Source of the DNA: Lacihabitans sp. CCS-44
GTDB lineage: Bacteria; Bacteroidota; Bacteroidia; Cytophagales; Spirosomataceae
Reading direction: 5' to 3'
NCBI RefSeq assembly: GCF_024343735.1
Contig: NZ_RJUE01000005.1
Span: 52,834-116,833 of the forward strand
Length of the DNA: 64,000 bases
Positions 24,824 through 34,557 of the stretch are shown one piece after another; within the stretch, counting starts at the first letter, position 1; each line of letters opens with the position of its first letter. The translations under genes and the position numbers were made by a program. The notes beneath the pieces are model-generated. The model did no database searches and had not been told where the DNA came from. It worked only from the letters and a program-made list of their open reading frames with translations.

Positions 24824-25142
24824 GCTGTTGAATGATATATTATTGTGTATCGGTAATATTGAGAATTATCTAAAAGCAGATAAAAGTTTCAATAACTACG
24901 AAAGTAATTCTCTTCTTCAGGATGCAGTAGAGAGGAATTTGATCACTATAGGGGAAGCAACAAATGTATTGTTGAAAATTGACCCAAGTATTAGAATATC
25001 AGACTCTCGTAAAATTGTAAATGCAAGAAATAGACTCACTCATGGTTATGACGAAATAGACGCTACTCAAATTTGGAGTATTGTTGTTAAGTATATGCCA
25101 ATTTTAAAAATGGAAGTCGAAGAACTAATAAAAGAATCATAA
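24807..25142 (+). CDS. HEPN-domain toxin (DUF86)
   Basis: 111 residues. The HEPN RNase motif Rx4-6H appears as NARNRLTHGYDEID; the downstream Tyr is the residue that MNT partners modify in studied systems. Starts ATG 24807 inside the MNT gene. Confidence 0.87.
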   Translation: MDRKIKLLNDILLCIGNIENYLKADKSFNNYESNSLLQDAVERNLITIGEATNVLLKIDPSIRISDSRKIVNARNRLTHGYDEIDATQIWSIVVKYMPILKMEVEELIKES

Positions 25143-25169
25143 TGAAGTTCCTTTTGATAATTAAAAGAA

Positions 25170-25223
25170 ACATCTTCAAGTGAATTCTAATACTTGTAAA
25201 AGTAAAACTACACTTGAAGATGT
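25170..25223. terminator. Bidirectional terminator-like inverted repeat
   Basis: ACATCTTCAAGTG (25170-25182) and CACTTGAAGATGT (25211-25223) are a perfect 13-bp inverted repeat with a 28-base loop between the convergent HEPN and isomerase-like genes. T-rich sequence follows on the minus side. Confidence 0.65.
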
Positions 25224-25244
25224 CACATAAGCTTTTATTAAAAA

Positions 25245-26204
25245 TTACTTCAAGACCTTCTCAATCAAAGCCTTTGTAGCTTTTATGCCTTCGTCTTCGG
25301 ATAGTTCTGTACCTTCAAACTCAATCCCGATATTGCCTTTAAATCCAGCATCCATTACAATTTTCATGATTCTGGCGTAGTCCATTTCTGACTCGTTGCC
25401 GTCTTTTCCGAATACATGCGTTTTGGCACTTACTCCTTTGGCATAAGGCATCAGCTCGGCTATTCCTTTGTATCTGTCATATTCTTTTAGGCATCCATCT
25501 GGACCTCTTTCTAAACAAAAGTTACCAAAATCTGGAAGTGTTCCTACGTTTTCCATATTTACGGTTTTCATAACACCCGCCAACCAAGAACCGTCTGACG
25601 AATATCCACCGTGGTTTTCTACAACAACATTTATACCTTCTTTTGCCGCAAATTCACCGAGATTTTTAAGGCCATCGGCTGCATTTTTGGCTACTTCTTC
25701 GGCTGTACCAGTTCCTGCAGCGTTTACTCTAATGGTAGCCGCCCCTAAGTATTTAGCTATTTTCACCCAGTCGTAATGATTTTGTACGGCTATTTGTCTT
25801 TCAACTAAGTCGTCATGGCCGAGGTCGCCCAGTGCATCGCACATAATTAGACCCACTTTGACTCCAGCCTCGTCACATTTCTTTTTGAAACCTTCCCAAT
25901 AAGCCATGTCTTTGGCTTTTGAGAAGTAGAATGTATTTACCAGTTCAATGGTATTTACACCATAACCCGCAGCTATTTTCGGGAAATCGTCAGGATGTAA
26001 TTTTCCTTGAAGTAGAGAGTCTGGATTTTCTTTCAAAAGTCTTCCAAAAGCCGCCCAATCGCCGTTAAGAGCATCTCCAAAGAAGCTTTTGTGGAGTGAC
26101 CACTGTGCCAATGAAATGTTTAAATCTGGTTTTTGTTCAGTTTCTGACTTGCAGCCTACCAACATTACAGTGCCTAAAAATAGGCTAAGAATGATTTTTT
26201 TCAT
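25245..26204 (-). CDS. Lipoprotein with xylose-isomerase-like TIM barrel
   Basis: 319 residues from ATG 26204. MKKIILSLFLGTVMLVGC is a lipoprotein signal. The body is an AP-endonuclease-2/sugar-phosphate-isomerase barrel: acidic metal-binding residues in NTIELVNTFYF, INVVVENHGG, VGTLPDFGNF, FKGNIGIEFEGTE. Envelope-anchored members act on sugars in Bacteroidota; substrate unknown. It follows the DUF5690 transporter-like gene, suggesting a joint uptake/processing role (inference). Confidence 0.82.
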   Translation of the reverse strand: MKKIILSLFLGTVMLVGCKSETEQKPDLNISLAQWSLHKSFFGDALNGDWAAFGRLLKENPDSLLQGKLHPDDFPKIAAGYGVNTIELVNTFYFSKAKDMAYWEGFKKKCDEAGVKVGLIMCDALGDLGHDDLVERQIAVQNHYDWVKIAKYLGAATIRVNAAGTGTAEEVAKNAADGLKNLGEFAAKEGINVVVENHGGYSSDGSWLAGVMKTVNMENVGTLPDFGNFCLERGPDGCLKEYDRYKGIAELMPYAKGVSAKTHVFGKDGNESEMDYARIMKIVMDAGFKGNIGIEFEGTELSEDEGIKATKALIEKVLK

Positions 26205-26264
26205 GAAATTAAGATTGAATTTTGATGATAATAATACAAATATAATGGACGGTTTGGAATACAT

Positions 26265-27530
26265 TTAATGGTTGGCAATGGCTTTCTTTTTAAAATAGAA
26301 CATTGATACCAAAACCATCAGAAAATAGGAAATAGCCAGAGCGTAAGAGCCATAGATAAAGAAGTTTACATTGGTGGTTTTGTTCTGGAAAAAGTTCTTG
26401 TAAAACAATACCAACACGCTTCCAAAATAGGCATAATAATCGGCAAGTGTTATCATAAAGCCTACGGTTCCAGAATATTTAAATGCTGCTAACATACGTT
26501 CAAAATAAATGCTATTGCACATAGAATAAGCTACATACGCTCCAAAACCCACGCAAATCAACCATAGGATGGGATTTATAATTTGCATCTGAAATAATAT
26601 GGTGGAAACTCCGATGATAATAGCTCCTAATAAAAGTAAACTCTGAATGACCACAAATGCTTTTGCGTGATTTTTAATCCATCGCATCGAAGCCATAAGT
26701 AGCAAAACCACAACCGCAATTGGTATCTCGGTTTTGGTAAAAAGAGCAGTTTGGACACCATAGCCCAATTCCTGGAGAATTTCTGGCATGAAATTGTCCC
26801 TAAATTCGCGATAGGCGGTGAGTAAAACATAGGATGCAATGAATAAAACCAATCCTATTCCGAATTCTTTTCTGAAGGCTTTTCGGTCATTTTTGTTCAT
26901 CGGAAGCCTTTCTACTCGGTCATTTTTGTCAGCTTCGCTGGGTCTAGGAATTTGAGCCAAAAACCATACCGAAATAGCCAAAGGAATGTACATGATAGAA
27001 TCTGCTACAAAAGGCATGAGGAATTCGGACACGTCAAAACTACTCAAAACCCATTTGCCAATGCTTTTTGCGAATCCTGAGCCGATAATAAAAGAGGCTG
27101 TGAGTGCAGCCACAAGCAAATCGGTACTTTTTCGACCTTCCAAAAAACCAAGAATAACTCCGTAGAACAAACCTAAAGGCAAACTTCCAAGAAAAACAAA
27201 AATGAGATTATAAGGAGCTGGAGTTGATCCAAAAAATAACATACAAATCCAAGCAAGACCGGTGAAAAGTAACAATCCTTTGGCTCTATTTTCAGGTTTC
27301 ATTTCAGAAACAATCTTTATGCCGATGCCTTTCGAAACCGCAAAGCCGAGTACTTGTGCAGTGATTATGAGTATCTTAAAATGAATGCCCCAGAAATATA
27401 ATTCCTCAAAAGTGGCTGCTGTGTAAGCTCTACGAAAGGGATAAAAGCATAAATAAGTACAAAATGCTGCTACTGCTGCAAAGAGCGTTTGAACAGAATT
27501 GGGAAGGTTTGAAATTCGTTTCGAGAGCAA
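26265..27530 (-). CDS. DUF5690 / MFS-like membrane transporter
   Basis: 421 residues with about 12 membrane helices in two halves joined by a charged loop (SEADKNDRVERLPMNKNDRKAFRKE). Resembles DUF5690 proteins of the major facilitator type. The reading frame has no ATG before residue 75; TTG 27530 is the likely start because the first helix (LFAAVAAFCTYLCFYPFRRAYTAA) must be included. Upstream of the sugar-isomerase lipoprotein by 60 bases. Confidence 0.75.
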   Translation of the reverse strand: MLSKRISNLPNSVQTLFAAVAAFCTYLCFYPFRRAYTAATFEELYFWGIHFKILIITAQVLGFAVSKGIGIKIVSEMKPENRAKGLLLFTGLAWICMLFFGSTPAPYNLIFVFLGSLPLGLFYGVILGFLEGRKSTDLLVAALTASFIIGSGFAKSIGKWVLSSFDVSEFLMPFVADSIMYIPLAISVWFLAQIPRPSEADKNDRVERLPMNKNDRKAFRKEFGIGLVLFIASYVLLTAYREFRDNFMPEILQELGYGVQTALFTKTEIPIAVVVLLLMASMRWIKNHAKAFVVIQSLLLLGAIIIGVSTILFQMQIINPILWLICVGFGAYVAYSMCNSIYFERMLAAFKYSGTVGFMITLADYYAYFGSVLVLFYKNFFQNKTTNVNFFIYGSYALAISYFLMVLVSMFYFKKKAIANH

Positions 27531-27589
27531 TATTAAGGTTTTTGGAATCTCAATTTATAAAGAAATTAGTCTAAACCAATAAAAATGTT

Positions 27590-27886
27590 TTATTGATTAA
27601 AACTATTAACGAAGTTCATTTTTTGGTGCAATACCCTCAGAATGAAAATACTTTGGTCAATAATTTTGTATATTATGTAATGATTTCCGATTGGCCAAGT
27701 TAAACAGTATTCAGGAATGTCGTTTCTTTTATGGCCAATGGTGGGATTTTTAGAAAGCAGGTCGAAATTTTTCTCAATCATTTGGCCATATTTTTTCCAT
27801 TGCAATTCGCCATGTTCAGTGAGTGTGTATTTCAAAATTTCTGTTAAGTCTTTCCTTGCGGATTTGGTGATTTTTATTGAAAACAT
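27590..27886 (-). CDS. parE: ParE/RelE-superfamily toxin
   Basis: 98 residues: MFSIKITKSARKDLTEILKYT, NPTIGHKRNDIPEY, NHYIIYKI, ILRVLHQKMN are ParE-like. ParE toxins poison gyrase; RelE ones cut mRNA. Pairing with a ParD-type antitoxin favours ParE. Ten bases after parD. Confidence 0.87.
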   Translation of the reverse strand: MFSIKITKSARKDLTEILKYTLTEHGELQWKKYGQMIEKNFDLLSKNPTIGHKRNDIPEYCLTWPIGNHYIIYKIIDQSIFILRVLHQKMNFVNSFNQ

Positions 27887-27896
27887 AACGAAATAT

Positions 27897-28145
27897 TTAC
27901 TGCTTACTTTCTCTCATTATGTTCGAAAGAAAGGCTTTGTCATAATTTTCAATATTTCCAGACATAATATCCTCCTCGCCAATTTTTATTTCTGCCAATA
28001 CACTCTGGATTCTTAATTTTTCGTATTCAAGCATTTGCCTTCTTATTGCATCTTCGGCAGCTGAAGTAATCGACCTAAAAAGGCCAGCTTTTACTTGACT
28101 TTGGAGGAAGTCAACATAGGGTTTGTTTAAGTCTATTCTGCTCAT
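27897..28145 (-). CDS. parD: ParD-type antitoxin
   Basis: 82 residues. N-terminal ribbon-helix-helix-like region (MSRIDLNKPYVDFLQSQVKAGLFRSITSAAEDAIRRQ) followed by an acidic toxin-binding tail. Expected to repress its own promoter; a palindrome overlapping the -7 box is directly upstream. Confidence 0.86.
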   Translation of the reverse strand: MSRIDLNKPYVDFLQSQVKAGLFRSITSAAEDAIRRQMLEYEKLRIQSVLAEIKIGEEDIMSGNIENYDKAFLSNIMRESKQ

Positions 28146-28154
28146 ATTTAATAT

Positions 28155-28194
28155 TTACTGTAGTAAAGCTACAGTAATACTGTTGTATTTGCAA
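28155..28194 (-). promoter_or_regulatory. parDE promoter with overlapping palindromic operator
   Basis: TTACTGTAG and CTACAGTAA (28155-28177) form a perfect 9-bp dyad with a 5-base centre; a further half site TACTGT follows at 28178-28183. On the minus strand TTG (28194-28192), a 20-base spacer and TAGCTTTA (28171-28164) make a promoter whose -7 box lies in the dyad, so binding should block transcription. Confidence 0.72.
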
Positions 28195-28310
28195 GTAGTT
28201 TTAAGTATTTATTTGTGTGAAAAGATTTTTCAAATCGCTCAAATAAATATTTCAGAATTCAATGGAATCAGTTTCCCACGATTTGAAAAATCGTGTTAAG
28301 AAAAACGCAA

Positions 28311-29552
28311 TTACATCTCAAAGGCTGAAATTGTTTTTGTAATAATCGCCACGCACTCTCGTATTTGAGCTTCGGTAATCACCAATGGCGGTGCAAATCG
28401 TATTTTGTTGCCATGCGTGGGTTTAGCCAAAAGCCCGTTTTCTTTTAACATCAAACATATATTCCATGCCAATTCTGAGTCTTCGGTGGTGTTTACTTCA
28501 ATGGCATTCAATAAACCTTTTCCTCTAACCAAAGTCACTATTTGGCTCATTTCGATGTAATTATTGATTTCAGACCTAAAAATTTCTCCTAAATATTCAG
28601 CTTTTTCTGCTAATTTTTCATCCAAAACTACTTGAAGTGCTTCTTTGGCTACTTCACAAGCCAAAGGATTTCCACCATAAGTAGAGCCATGCTCACCTGG
28701 TTTTATACAAAGCATGATGTGGTCATCAGCCAATACAGCTGAAACAGGAAGTACTCCACCAGAAAGTGCTTTTCCTAGAATCACAATATCAGGCCTAACG
28801 TCTTCATGATCAACACAAAGCATTTTTCCTGTTCGAGCAATTCCTGTCTGAATTTCGTCTGCGATAAAAAGTACATTGGCGGCCTTACATAGTTTAGCGG
28901 CTTCTTTTAAGTAGCCTTTGCTTGGAACTTTTACACCGGCTTCGCCTTGAATGGGCTCTACTATAAATCCAGCCACAAATGGATCTGAAATCAGTGCGTT
29001 TTCAAGAGCCTCTATGTTGTCGTATTCGATTACATCAAATCCGGGTAAAAACGGCCCGAAACCATTCCTACTACTTGGGTCTACTGATGCAGATATTACT
29101 CCCAAAGTGCGTCCATGGAAGTTTTGGCTTGCAAACAATATTTTGGCTTTTCCCTCTGGAATACCTTTTTTCTCGTAGGCCCATTTGCGGCAAAGTTTTA
29201 GTGAAGTTTCAACGGCTTCTACGCCAGTGTTCATCATCAAAACTTTGTTGTAGCCAAACAGATCCGTGATGTATTTTTCAAAAATACCCAACGAAGCACT
29301 GTGAAAAGCCCTGGAGGTTAAGGTAAGTTTTTGTGCTTGCTGCGTAAGTGCGTTTATGATTCTTGGATGGCAATGTCCTTGATTTACAGCCGAATAAGCC
29401 GAAAGAAAATCATAATAACGTTTTCCCTCAACGTCCCAAACAAATGGACCTTCGCCACGCTCCAAAACTACAGGAAGCGGATGGTAATTGTGAGCTCCAT
29501 GTTTTTCCTCGAGTTCAATGAAGGTTTCGGTTTTTGTGATTTCGGCTGTCAT
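28311..29552 (-). CDS. rocD: Ornithine--oxo-acid transaminase
   Basis: About 413 residues from ATG 29552. Class III PLP aminotransferase: [48 protein letters not shown], and the Schiff-base Lys in [19 protein letters not shown]. Converts ornithine and 2-oxoglutarate to glutamate semialdehyde. Divergent from an Lrp-type regulator, which probably controls it. Confidence 0.92.
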   Translation of the reverse strand: MTAEITKTETFIELEEKHGAHNYHPLPVVLERGEGPFVWDVEGKRYYDFLSAYSAVNQGHCHPRIINALTQQAQKLTLTSRAFHSASLGIFEKYITDLFGYNKVLMMNTGVEAVETSLKLCRKWAYEKKGIPEGKAKILFASQNFHGRTLGVISASVDPSSRNGFGPFLPGFDVIEYDNIEALENALISDPFVAGFIVEPIQGEAGVKVPSKGYLKEAAKLCKAANVLFIADEIQTGIARTGKMLCVDHEDVRPDIVILGKALSGGVLPVSAVLADDHIMLCIKPGEHGSTYGGNPLACEVAKEALQVVLDEKLAEKAEYLGEIFRSEINNYIEMSQIVTLVRGKGLLNAIEVNTTEDSELAWNICLMLKENGLLAKPTHGNKIRFAPPLVITEAQIRECVAIITKTISAFEM

Positions 29553-29697
29553 ATTTATAGTATTTTGCACAAAAAAGTTTGTATTTCTTTATATTTACAA
29601 AATATTGGTTTTATTTTTTATTTTCGAAGTAAAAAAAAGAAATATATCTATAAAAGTATTGTTATTTATAAAATTTGATTTTAATTTTTTTAAAGAA

Positions 29698-30150
29698 ATG
29701 GAATTAGACGAATACGATAAGTTGATACTGAAGGAATTAGAAAAAGACGGCAGAAAGCCTTTTTCTGATATTGCTAAAAAAATGGAGATTTCGAATACCA
29801 TGGTGCATCAGCGGGTAAATAGAATGCGGGCCGAAGGTATCATTAAAAAAATGGCCCTCGAACTTGACGAACGAAAAATGGGCTATGAATGGAGTGCTTT
29901 TACGGGCATTATTCTGAAAGAAGATTGTAATTCGGAGATCATCATAGATGCCCTAAAAGAAATTTCCGAAGTGGTCGAATGTTATTACATTACAGGACAA
30001 TATACGCTGTATATCAGGATAGTAGCTAAGAATAGTGAACACATGCGAAAGGTTTTATATGAAAAAATTGACCATATTCCGGGGGTATTGAAAACGGAAT
30101 CTCTGATAGATTTCGGACGGGCTTTTAAAAGAAATGTGCCTATTGAGTAA
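29698..30150 (+). CDS. Lrp/AsnC-family regulator
   Basis: 150 residues from ATG 29698 (MELDEYDKLILKELEKDGRK); longer frames upstream are hydrophobic noise. HTH at 20-45 (FSDIAKKMEISNTMVHQRVNRM) and a RAM ligand domain (CYYITGQYTLYIRIVAK). The 145-base divergent region it shares with rocD is the likely target; the ligand would be an amino acid. Confidence 0.9.
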   Translation: MELDEYDKLILKELEKDGRKPFSDIAKKMEISNTMVHQRVNRMRAEGIIKKMALELDERKMGYEWSAFTGIILKEDCNSEIIIDALKEISEVVECYYITGQYTLYIRIVAKNSEHMRKVLYEKIDHIPGVLKTESLIDFGRAFKRNVPIE

Positions 30151-30201
30151 TTTCTTGTATTTAAAAAAATTACTTTTGCACAAAATTTCATCTTCAAAAT
30201 C

Positions 30202-31344
30202 ATGTCTAAAAAGATATTTCTTGACAACGCCGCCACCACACCTCTTGACCCAGAAGTTTTCGAGACCATGCTTCCTTATTTCAAAGAACACTTTGGTAAT
30301 CCGTCTTCTATTCACTCCCATGGCAGAAAAGTGAAGTCAGCGTTGGAGATGGCTAGAAAATCAGTTGCGGCTATTTTGAACACTTCACCAGGTGAAATTT
30401 TCTTCACTTCAGGCGGAACGGAGGCCGACAACACGGCCATCATTCAGTCGGTGGAAACTTTAGGTGTAAAACATGCGGTTACTTCTCATTTAGAGCATCA
30501 TGCGGTTTTGCATACATTAGAAAATCTGGCGAAACTGGGTAAAATAGAGTTGAGCTTTTTAGAAAATGATGCTGCAGGAAATTTAGATATAGACAGCCTA
30601 AGTGGAATATTGAAAGATAAACCAAAATCTTTGGTGTCGCTGATGCATGGCAATAACGAAATTGGTAATCTTTTGGATATCAATAGAGTAGGAGAGATAG
30701 CGAAACAACACAAAGCTGTTTTTCATTCTGACACAGTGCAGACTATGGGCCACTATACATTTGATATGCAGGCATTACCCGTAGATTTTGTAGTAGCAGG
30801 AGCACATAAATTTCATGGTCCCAAAGGCGTTGGGTTTTTGTACATCAATGCCAATTCTAAGATAAATCCGCTTATACATGGTGGTGCTCAGGAGCGAAAT
30901 ATGCGTGGAGGTACTGAGAATATTTATGGTATTATTGGCTTGGCTAAAGCTTTGGAAATAGCCAATGCAAACCTTGAAAGCCATAAAAATCATATCAAAG
31001 GTTTGAAAAGTAAAATGAAAGATTTGCTTCAGGAAAAAATTTCGGGCATAACTTTCAACGGTGCATCGGGAGATATAAATAACAGTCTTTACACTGTTCT
31101 GAATGTAAGCTTTCCCCCACATCCTGACAACGAAATGTTACTTTTTAATCTTGACATTGAAGGTATTTCATGTTCAGGTGGAAGTGCATGCTCAAGCGGA
31201 ACAAACCTTGGTTCGCATGTATTAAACGCTCTTAAAGCCGATCCAAATAGAGCCAATGTGCGTTTTTCGTTTTCTAAATACACTACTGAGGAAGAAATTG
31301 AAAGGACGGTGACCGTGTTGGAAGGGTTGTTTGCGAGTAAATAG
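30202..31344 (+). CDS. Cysteine desulfurase, NifS/IscS-like
   Basis: 380 residues. PLP Lys K203 in VAGAHKFHGPKG; catalytic Cys loop SCSGGSACSSGTNLGSHVL near 325; FLDNAATTPLDP at the start. Removes sulfur from cysteine for Fe-S clusters or thio-modifications. TACTTTTG box at 30171-30178. No isc/suf genes are adjacent. Confidence 0.92.
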   Translation: MSKKIFLDNAATTPLDPEVFETMLPYFKEHFGNPSSIHSHGRKVKSALEMARKSVAAILNTSPGEIFFTSGGTEADNTAIIQSVETLGVKHAVTSHLEHHAVLHTLENLAKLGKIELSFLENDAAGNLDIDSLSGILKDKPKSLVSLMHGNNEIGNLLDINRVGEIAKQHKAVFHSDTVQTMGHYTFDMQALPVDFVVAGAHKFHGPKGVGFLYINANSKINPLIHGGAQERNMRGGTENIYGIIGLAKALEIANANLESHKNHIKGLKSKMKDLLQEKISGITFNGASGDINNSLYTVLNVSFPPHPDNEMLLFNLDIEGISCSGGSACSSGTNLGSHVLNALKADPNRANVRFSFSKYTTEEEIERTVTVLEGLFASK

Positions 31345-31345
31345 G

Positions 31346-31383
31346 CAGAATTAGGATTTTTAGGATTTGGGGATTTTAGGATT
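31346..31383 (+). repeat. Left inverted repeat of the GxxExxY cassette
   Basis: 38 bases beginning CAGAATTAGGATTTT match the reverse complement of 31860-31897 at 34 of 38 positions. The repeat starts directly after the desulfurase stop. Confidence 0.8.
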
Positions 31384-31441
31384 CTTTCAGGATTTACTTC
31401 AACTTTTATTACTTTGACATTTAAAAATTCGACACTACATT

Positions 31442-31828
31442 ATGAAATATGAAGAAATCACCCACAAAATAATTGGATGTGCAATGAAAGTCCACCGTAC
31501 TTTGGGTAATGGATTCCAAGAGTTAATTTATTCACGGGCCTTGGCAATAGAAATGAATAATCAGGGGCTCGCTTATCAGAGAGAAATGTCGATGAAGATT
31601 TATTACGAAGGCCATGATATTGGTACTCGTCGTGTCGACTTTTTCGTAGAGGATTGTATTATGTTAGAAATAAAAGCGATTATCCAACTCGAAGATGTTC
31701 ATTTAGCCCAAGCAATGAATTATTGTCAGGCTTACAATTTACCTATCGGTTTGCTGATCAATTTTGGGTCTAGAAGTTTAGATTTTAAACGTGTTTATAA
31801 TTTAAATCATCCCGAAAATAAAAAGTAA
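31442..31828 (+). CDS. GxxExxY protein (PD-(D/E)XK nuclease-like)
   Basis: 128 residues. The family motif appears as GFQELIY (24-30), after HKIIGCAMKVHRTLGN. The second half RRVDFFVEDCIMLEIKA has the spacing of a PD-(D/E)xK nuclease core (D...ExK). Family function is not established. The gene is bracketed by 38-bp inverted repeats, which suggests that it moves, or once moved, as a unit. Confidence 0.87.
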   Translation: MKYEEITHKIIGCAMKVHRTLGNGFQELIYSRALAIEMNNQGLAYQREMSMKIYYEGHDIGTRRVDFFVEDCIMLEIKAIIQLEDVHLAQAMNYCQAYNLPIGLLINFGSRSLDFKRVYNLNHPENKK

Positions 31829-31859
31829 GATTTAATGAAGAATAGAACTTACACTTTAA

Positions 31860-31897
31860 AATCCTAAAATCACCAAATCCTACGAATCCCAATTCTG
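31860..31897 (-). repeat. Right inverted repeat of the GxxExxY cassette
   Basis: Reverse complement begins CAGAATTGGGATTCG and ends AGGATT; differs from the left copy at only four positions (8, 14, 15, 26). It lies ten bases before the penicillin-acylase stop. Confidence 0.8.
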
Positions 31898-31906
31898 ACA
31901 TTTACT

Positions 31907-34306
31907 TCACGGCCTAAAAATCATCTTCCCGTAAAGCACCTTTTCAATATCTTTTCTACTGGTGAGTTCTGGTCTTTTGCCTCCTTTGGCAAACATTTCG
32001 GCTTGATCGTCGTACCTTTTGCTCATGAAATAACCACTTTGTCCTGTCGGGTTTACACTTTGAGCGGCTTCTGGATTACCAAAATCTATGATTCTACGTA
32101 AAGCTGGACCATAAACTACCTTGTAGGTTCCGGTTGAATCCATGTGAAAATCGAGATTGTTGATAGTCTCTCTTCCGCCGTTTACAGGAATGGGGCCTAC
32201 GTTAAACCATTTGCCAATTACTGGTACTATTCCAAGTGGGTGTTTATGTTCTATGGTATGCACTTTGCCCCATTTCCATTGTGTTTTGTCTTTCCCTAAT
32301 TGACTTACCAAGTCTTTATTAGTAAGGTCAATGGCTTTCAGAATTATATCTTTTCTGGTTTCTTTATCTTTGGTTTTGATATTATCCCACCATTTCGAAT
32401 TTTGATTTATTAGAAAAAATTCGGTGTTTCTTTTCATCGCAAAATTGTGCTCAAAAGCCGCAAAAACATCTGGGCCAAGTTCATCTAGGAAAGAAAGTTG
32501 ATAAATATTATAGAGTAATTTGTAGAACACCGTTGGTTCGATATTTTCTAATTCATGTGTGCCATCCCATTTGCTCAGTATTGCTTTGAGTTTTTTACCT
32601 TCCGCATTCAATTCTGTTTCGTTTAGGCCAGCAAAAATGCTGTTAATCATACCTGGATAACTGCTACTTTTTACATCGTTGATTACTTTCCGTACTTCTT
32701 CTTCGGTCCAATCATTTTTATCGGTAAAAATCAATTCTTCGATTCTTTTTGCTCTGTTTGCTGGTACATAATAACCCGGTACAAGGCCGTTGCCCATATC
32801 ATCGGGTTGATTATTAGCCGTATACAATGCACCTCTTTCAGGATTTAGAATTTGCGGGTTTAAGCTGAAATCGTACCAACCTTGTGGGTCATCAAGTCCA
32901 GTTGAGCCGTCTAATATTACCTGTGGATCTACATGTTTAGGTCTTATTGGCAATTTTCCAGCGGCCCACCAAGCAATGTTTCCTTTTGTATCTGCCCACA
33001 TAAAATTAAGTCCAGGCGAGGTGAGTGGAGCTACAGCTTTGCTCATGTCGGTGGCATTTTTTGACTTACAGATATTGTAAAAAACATTCAAATGTTGTGA
33101 AGGAAACTGATGATATACCCACCAAAGTGCTATGGGGTCTTTGTAGGTTTCCACATTTTTAAATGCTCCATTCAGCAAATATCCATGTCTGGTTTTCTTT
33201 ACTTTTAAAACTACGTCAGGCTTGTCTTTTACTTTAATAATCTCTTTCCTGATTTTTATTTCTTCCCACGTATCTTTATATTTTACCTGATTTGGGTTGG
33301 CAGGGTTTAAGGTTTCTCTGAAAAAGTCGGCATCATCGTTTTCAAACATCGTTAGACCCCAGCCGCCGTTGTCATTGTGACCTAAGGCTGGGACAGGCGT
33401 TCCGGCCAAGAAATTGCCATAGGTTTTGAAAGTAGGGCATTCGAGATGGGCTTCGTACCAAACGGACGGTTGTGAAAAGGCTATGTGCGTGTCGTTGGCT
33501 AATATTGGTTTGCCTGATTTTGTTTTTTTGCCGGAAATTACCCAGCCGTTAGAACCATGGAAAGGCGGGAAAGCCAAGTCTTGGTTCATTTTGGTCAATT
33601 GATTGTGCATCTGGGCTAAGTTTTTAGCGGCCGAAGCACTTCTTTGAACAGGAATTTTGTAATTAGAATCTGGCCATGCTGTCAATATGTCTTTGAAATA
33701 ATCTGGTCCCAATCTGTTCATGATGTCTGTGGAAACAGCCTCAGCACCAAAAGCACCCACAAAAGTGTAGCCCATGTAACCAACGATTATTTCCATGTCT
33801 TCAAGGGTGAATTCTGTCTTCGGAATACCCGCAATGGTAAATTCAATGGGCGTTTTGCCATTTTTGATATATTGATTTATACCTTTAATGTATGCTTTGG
33901 CGGCTTTTACAAATGGTGAGTTGGGGTCTTTGTAAGTGTTTGCTATGGTTAGTTTGGCGTGTTCTCTGAAACTGAGAGTTCTGAAAAATTTGTCACTTTC
34001 TAAGGCAGGTTCTCCAAACAATTCTGAAAGTCTGCCGTCCGCCAATCTTCTGAGGACTTCCATTTGGAACAATCTGTCTTGAGCGTGTACATAGCCGAAC
34101 GAGTAGAAGAGGTCTTCTTCGTTTTGTGCGTAAATGTGAGGAATACCGTGGTTATCATACAGAACTTCTACTTCAGATTTTAAACCTGGCAGTGAAAGTG
34201 TGGCGTTTAAGTCTGGCTTCAGATAGGCCAAATATCCATATATACTAGCTGCAAATAATATTATAAAGCCGAGTGCAAAGAAAATTATTTTCTTGAAGGT
34301 CTTCAT
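31907..34306 (-). CDS. Penicillin-acylase-family Ntn hydrolase
   Basis: 799 residues. One N-terminal membrane anchor/signal (IIFFALGFIILFAASIYGYLAYL), alpha-chain motif DNHGIPHIYAQNEEDLFYSFGYVHAQDR, and the autocatalytic cleavage site HGSNGWVISG, where S252 would become the N-terminal nucleophile. Periplasmic; substrates may be beta-lactams, acyl-homoserine lactones or other amides, not decidable here. Converges with the GxxExxY cassette. Confidence 0.92.
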   Translation of the reverse strand: MKTFKKIIFFALGFIILFAASIYGYLAYLKPDLNATLSLPGLKSEVEVLYDNHGIPHIYAQNEEDLFYSFGYVHAQDRLFQMEVLRRLADGRLSELFGEPALESDKFFRTLSFREHAKLTIANTYKDPNSPFVKAAKAYIKGINQYIKNGKTPIEFTIAGIPKTEFTLEDMEIIVGYMGYTFVGAFGAEAVSTDIMNRLGPDYFKDILTAWPDSNYKIPVQRSASAAKNLAQMHNQLTKMNQDLAFPPFHGSNGWVISGKKTKSGKPILANDTHIAFSQPSVWYEAHLECPTFKTYGNFLAGTPVPALGHNDNGGWGLTMFENDDADFFRETLNPANPNQVKYKDTWEEIKIRKEIIKVKDKPDVVLKVKKTRHGYLLNGAFKNVETYKDPIALWWVYHQFPSQHLNVFYNICKSKNATDMSKAVAPLTSPGLNFMWADTKGNIAWWAAGKLPIRPKHVDPQVILDGSTGLDDPQGWYDFSLNPQILNPERGALYTANNQPDDMGNGLVPGYYVPANRAKRIEELIFTDKNDWTEEEVRKVINDVKSSSYPGMINSIFAGLNETELNAEGKKLKAILSKWDGTHELENIEPTVFYKLLYNIYQLSFLDELGPDVFAAFEHNFAMKRNTEFFLINQNSKWWDNIKTKDKETRKDIILKAIDLTNKDLVSQLGKDKTQWKWGKVHTIEHKHPLGIVPVIGKWFNVGPIPVNGGRETINNLDFHMDSTGTYKVVYGPALRRIIDFGNPEAAQSVNPTGQSGYFMSKRYDDQAEMFAKGGKRPELTSRKDIEKVLYGKMIFRP

Positions 34307-34557
34307 TGGTTTGGTTTAAAGGATGATAATTCAAAATTATGAAATTAATTCATTGTTTAGTGCAAATTTGAACAAATCGAAAAGGGGAAGATTTTGTTAT
34401 TTTAAGAACTTTTTAAGTTTCTTTTGTTGAAATATTTGAATACATCAATATTTTTATTGTACTTTTTCAAGAATTTTGAAAATTAAGGCACTCATACACA
34501 TACACTTAAAAAAACTATAGTAGTAAATTTGCAATGTAATCAAACAGAAAATTACCT

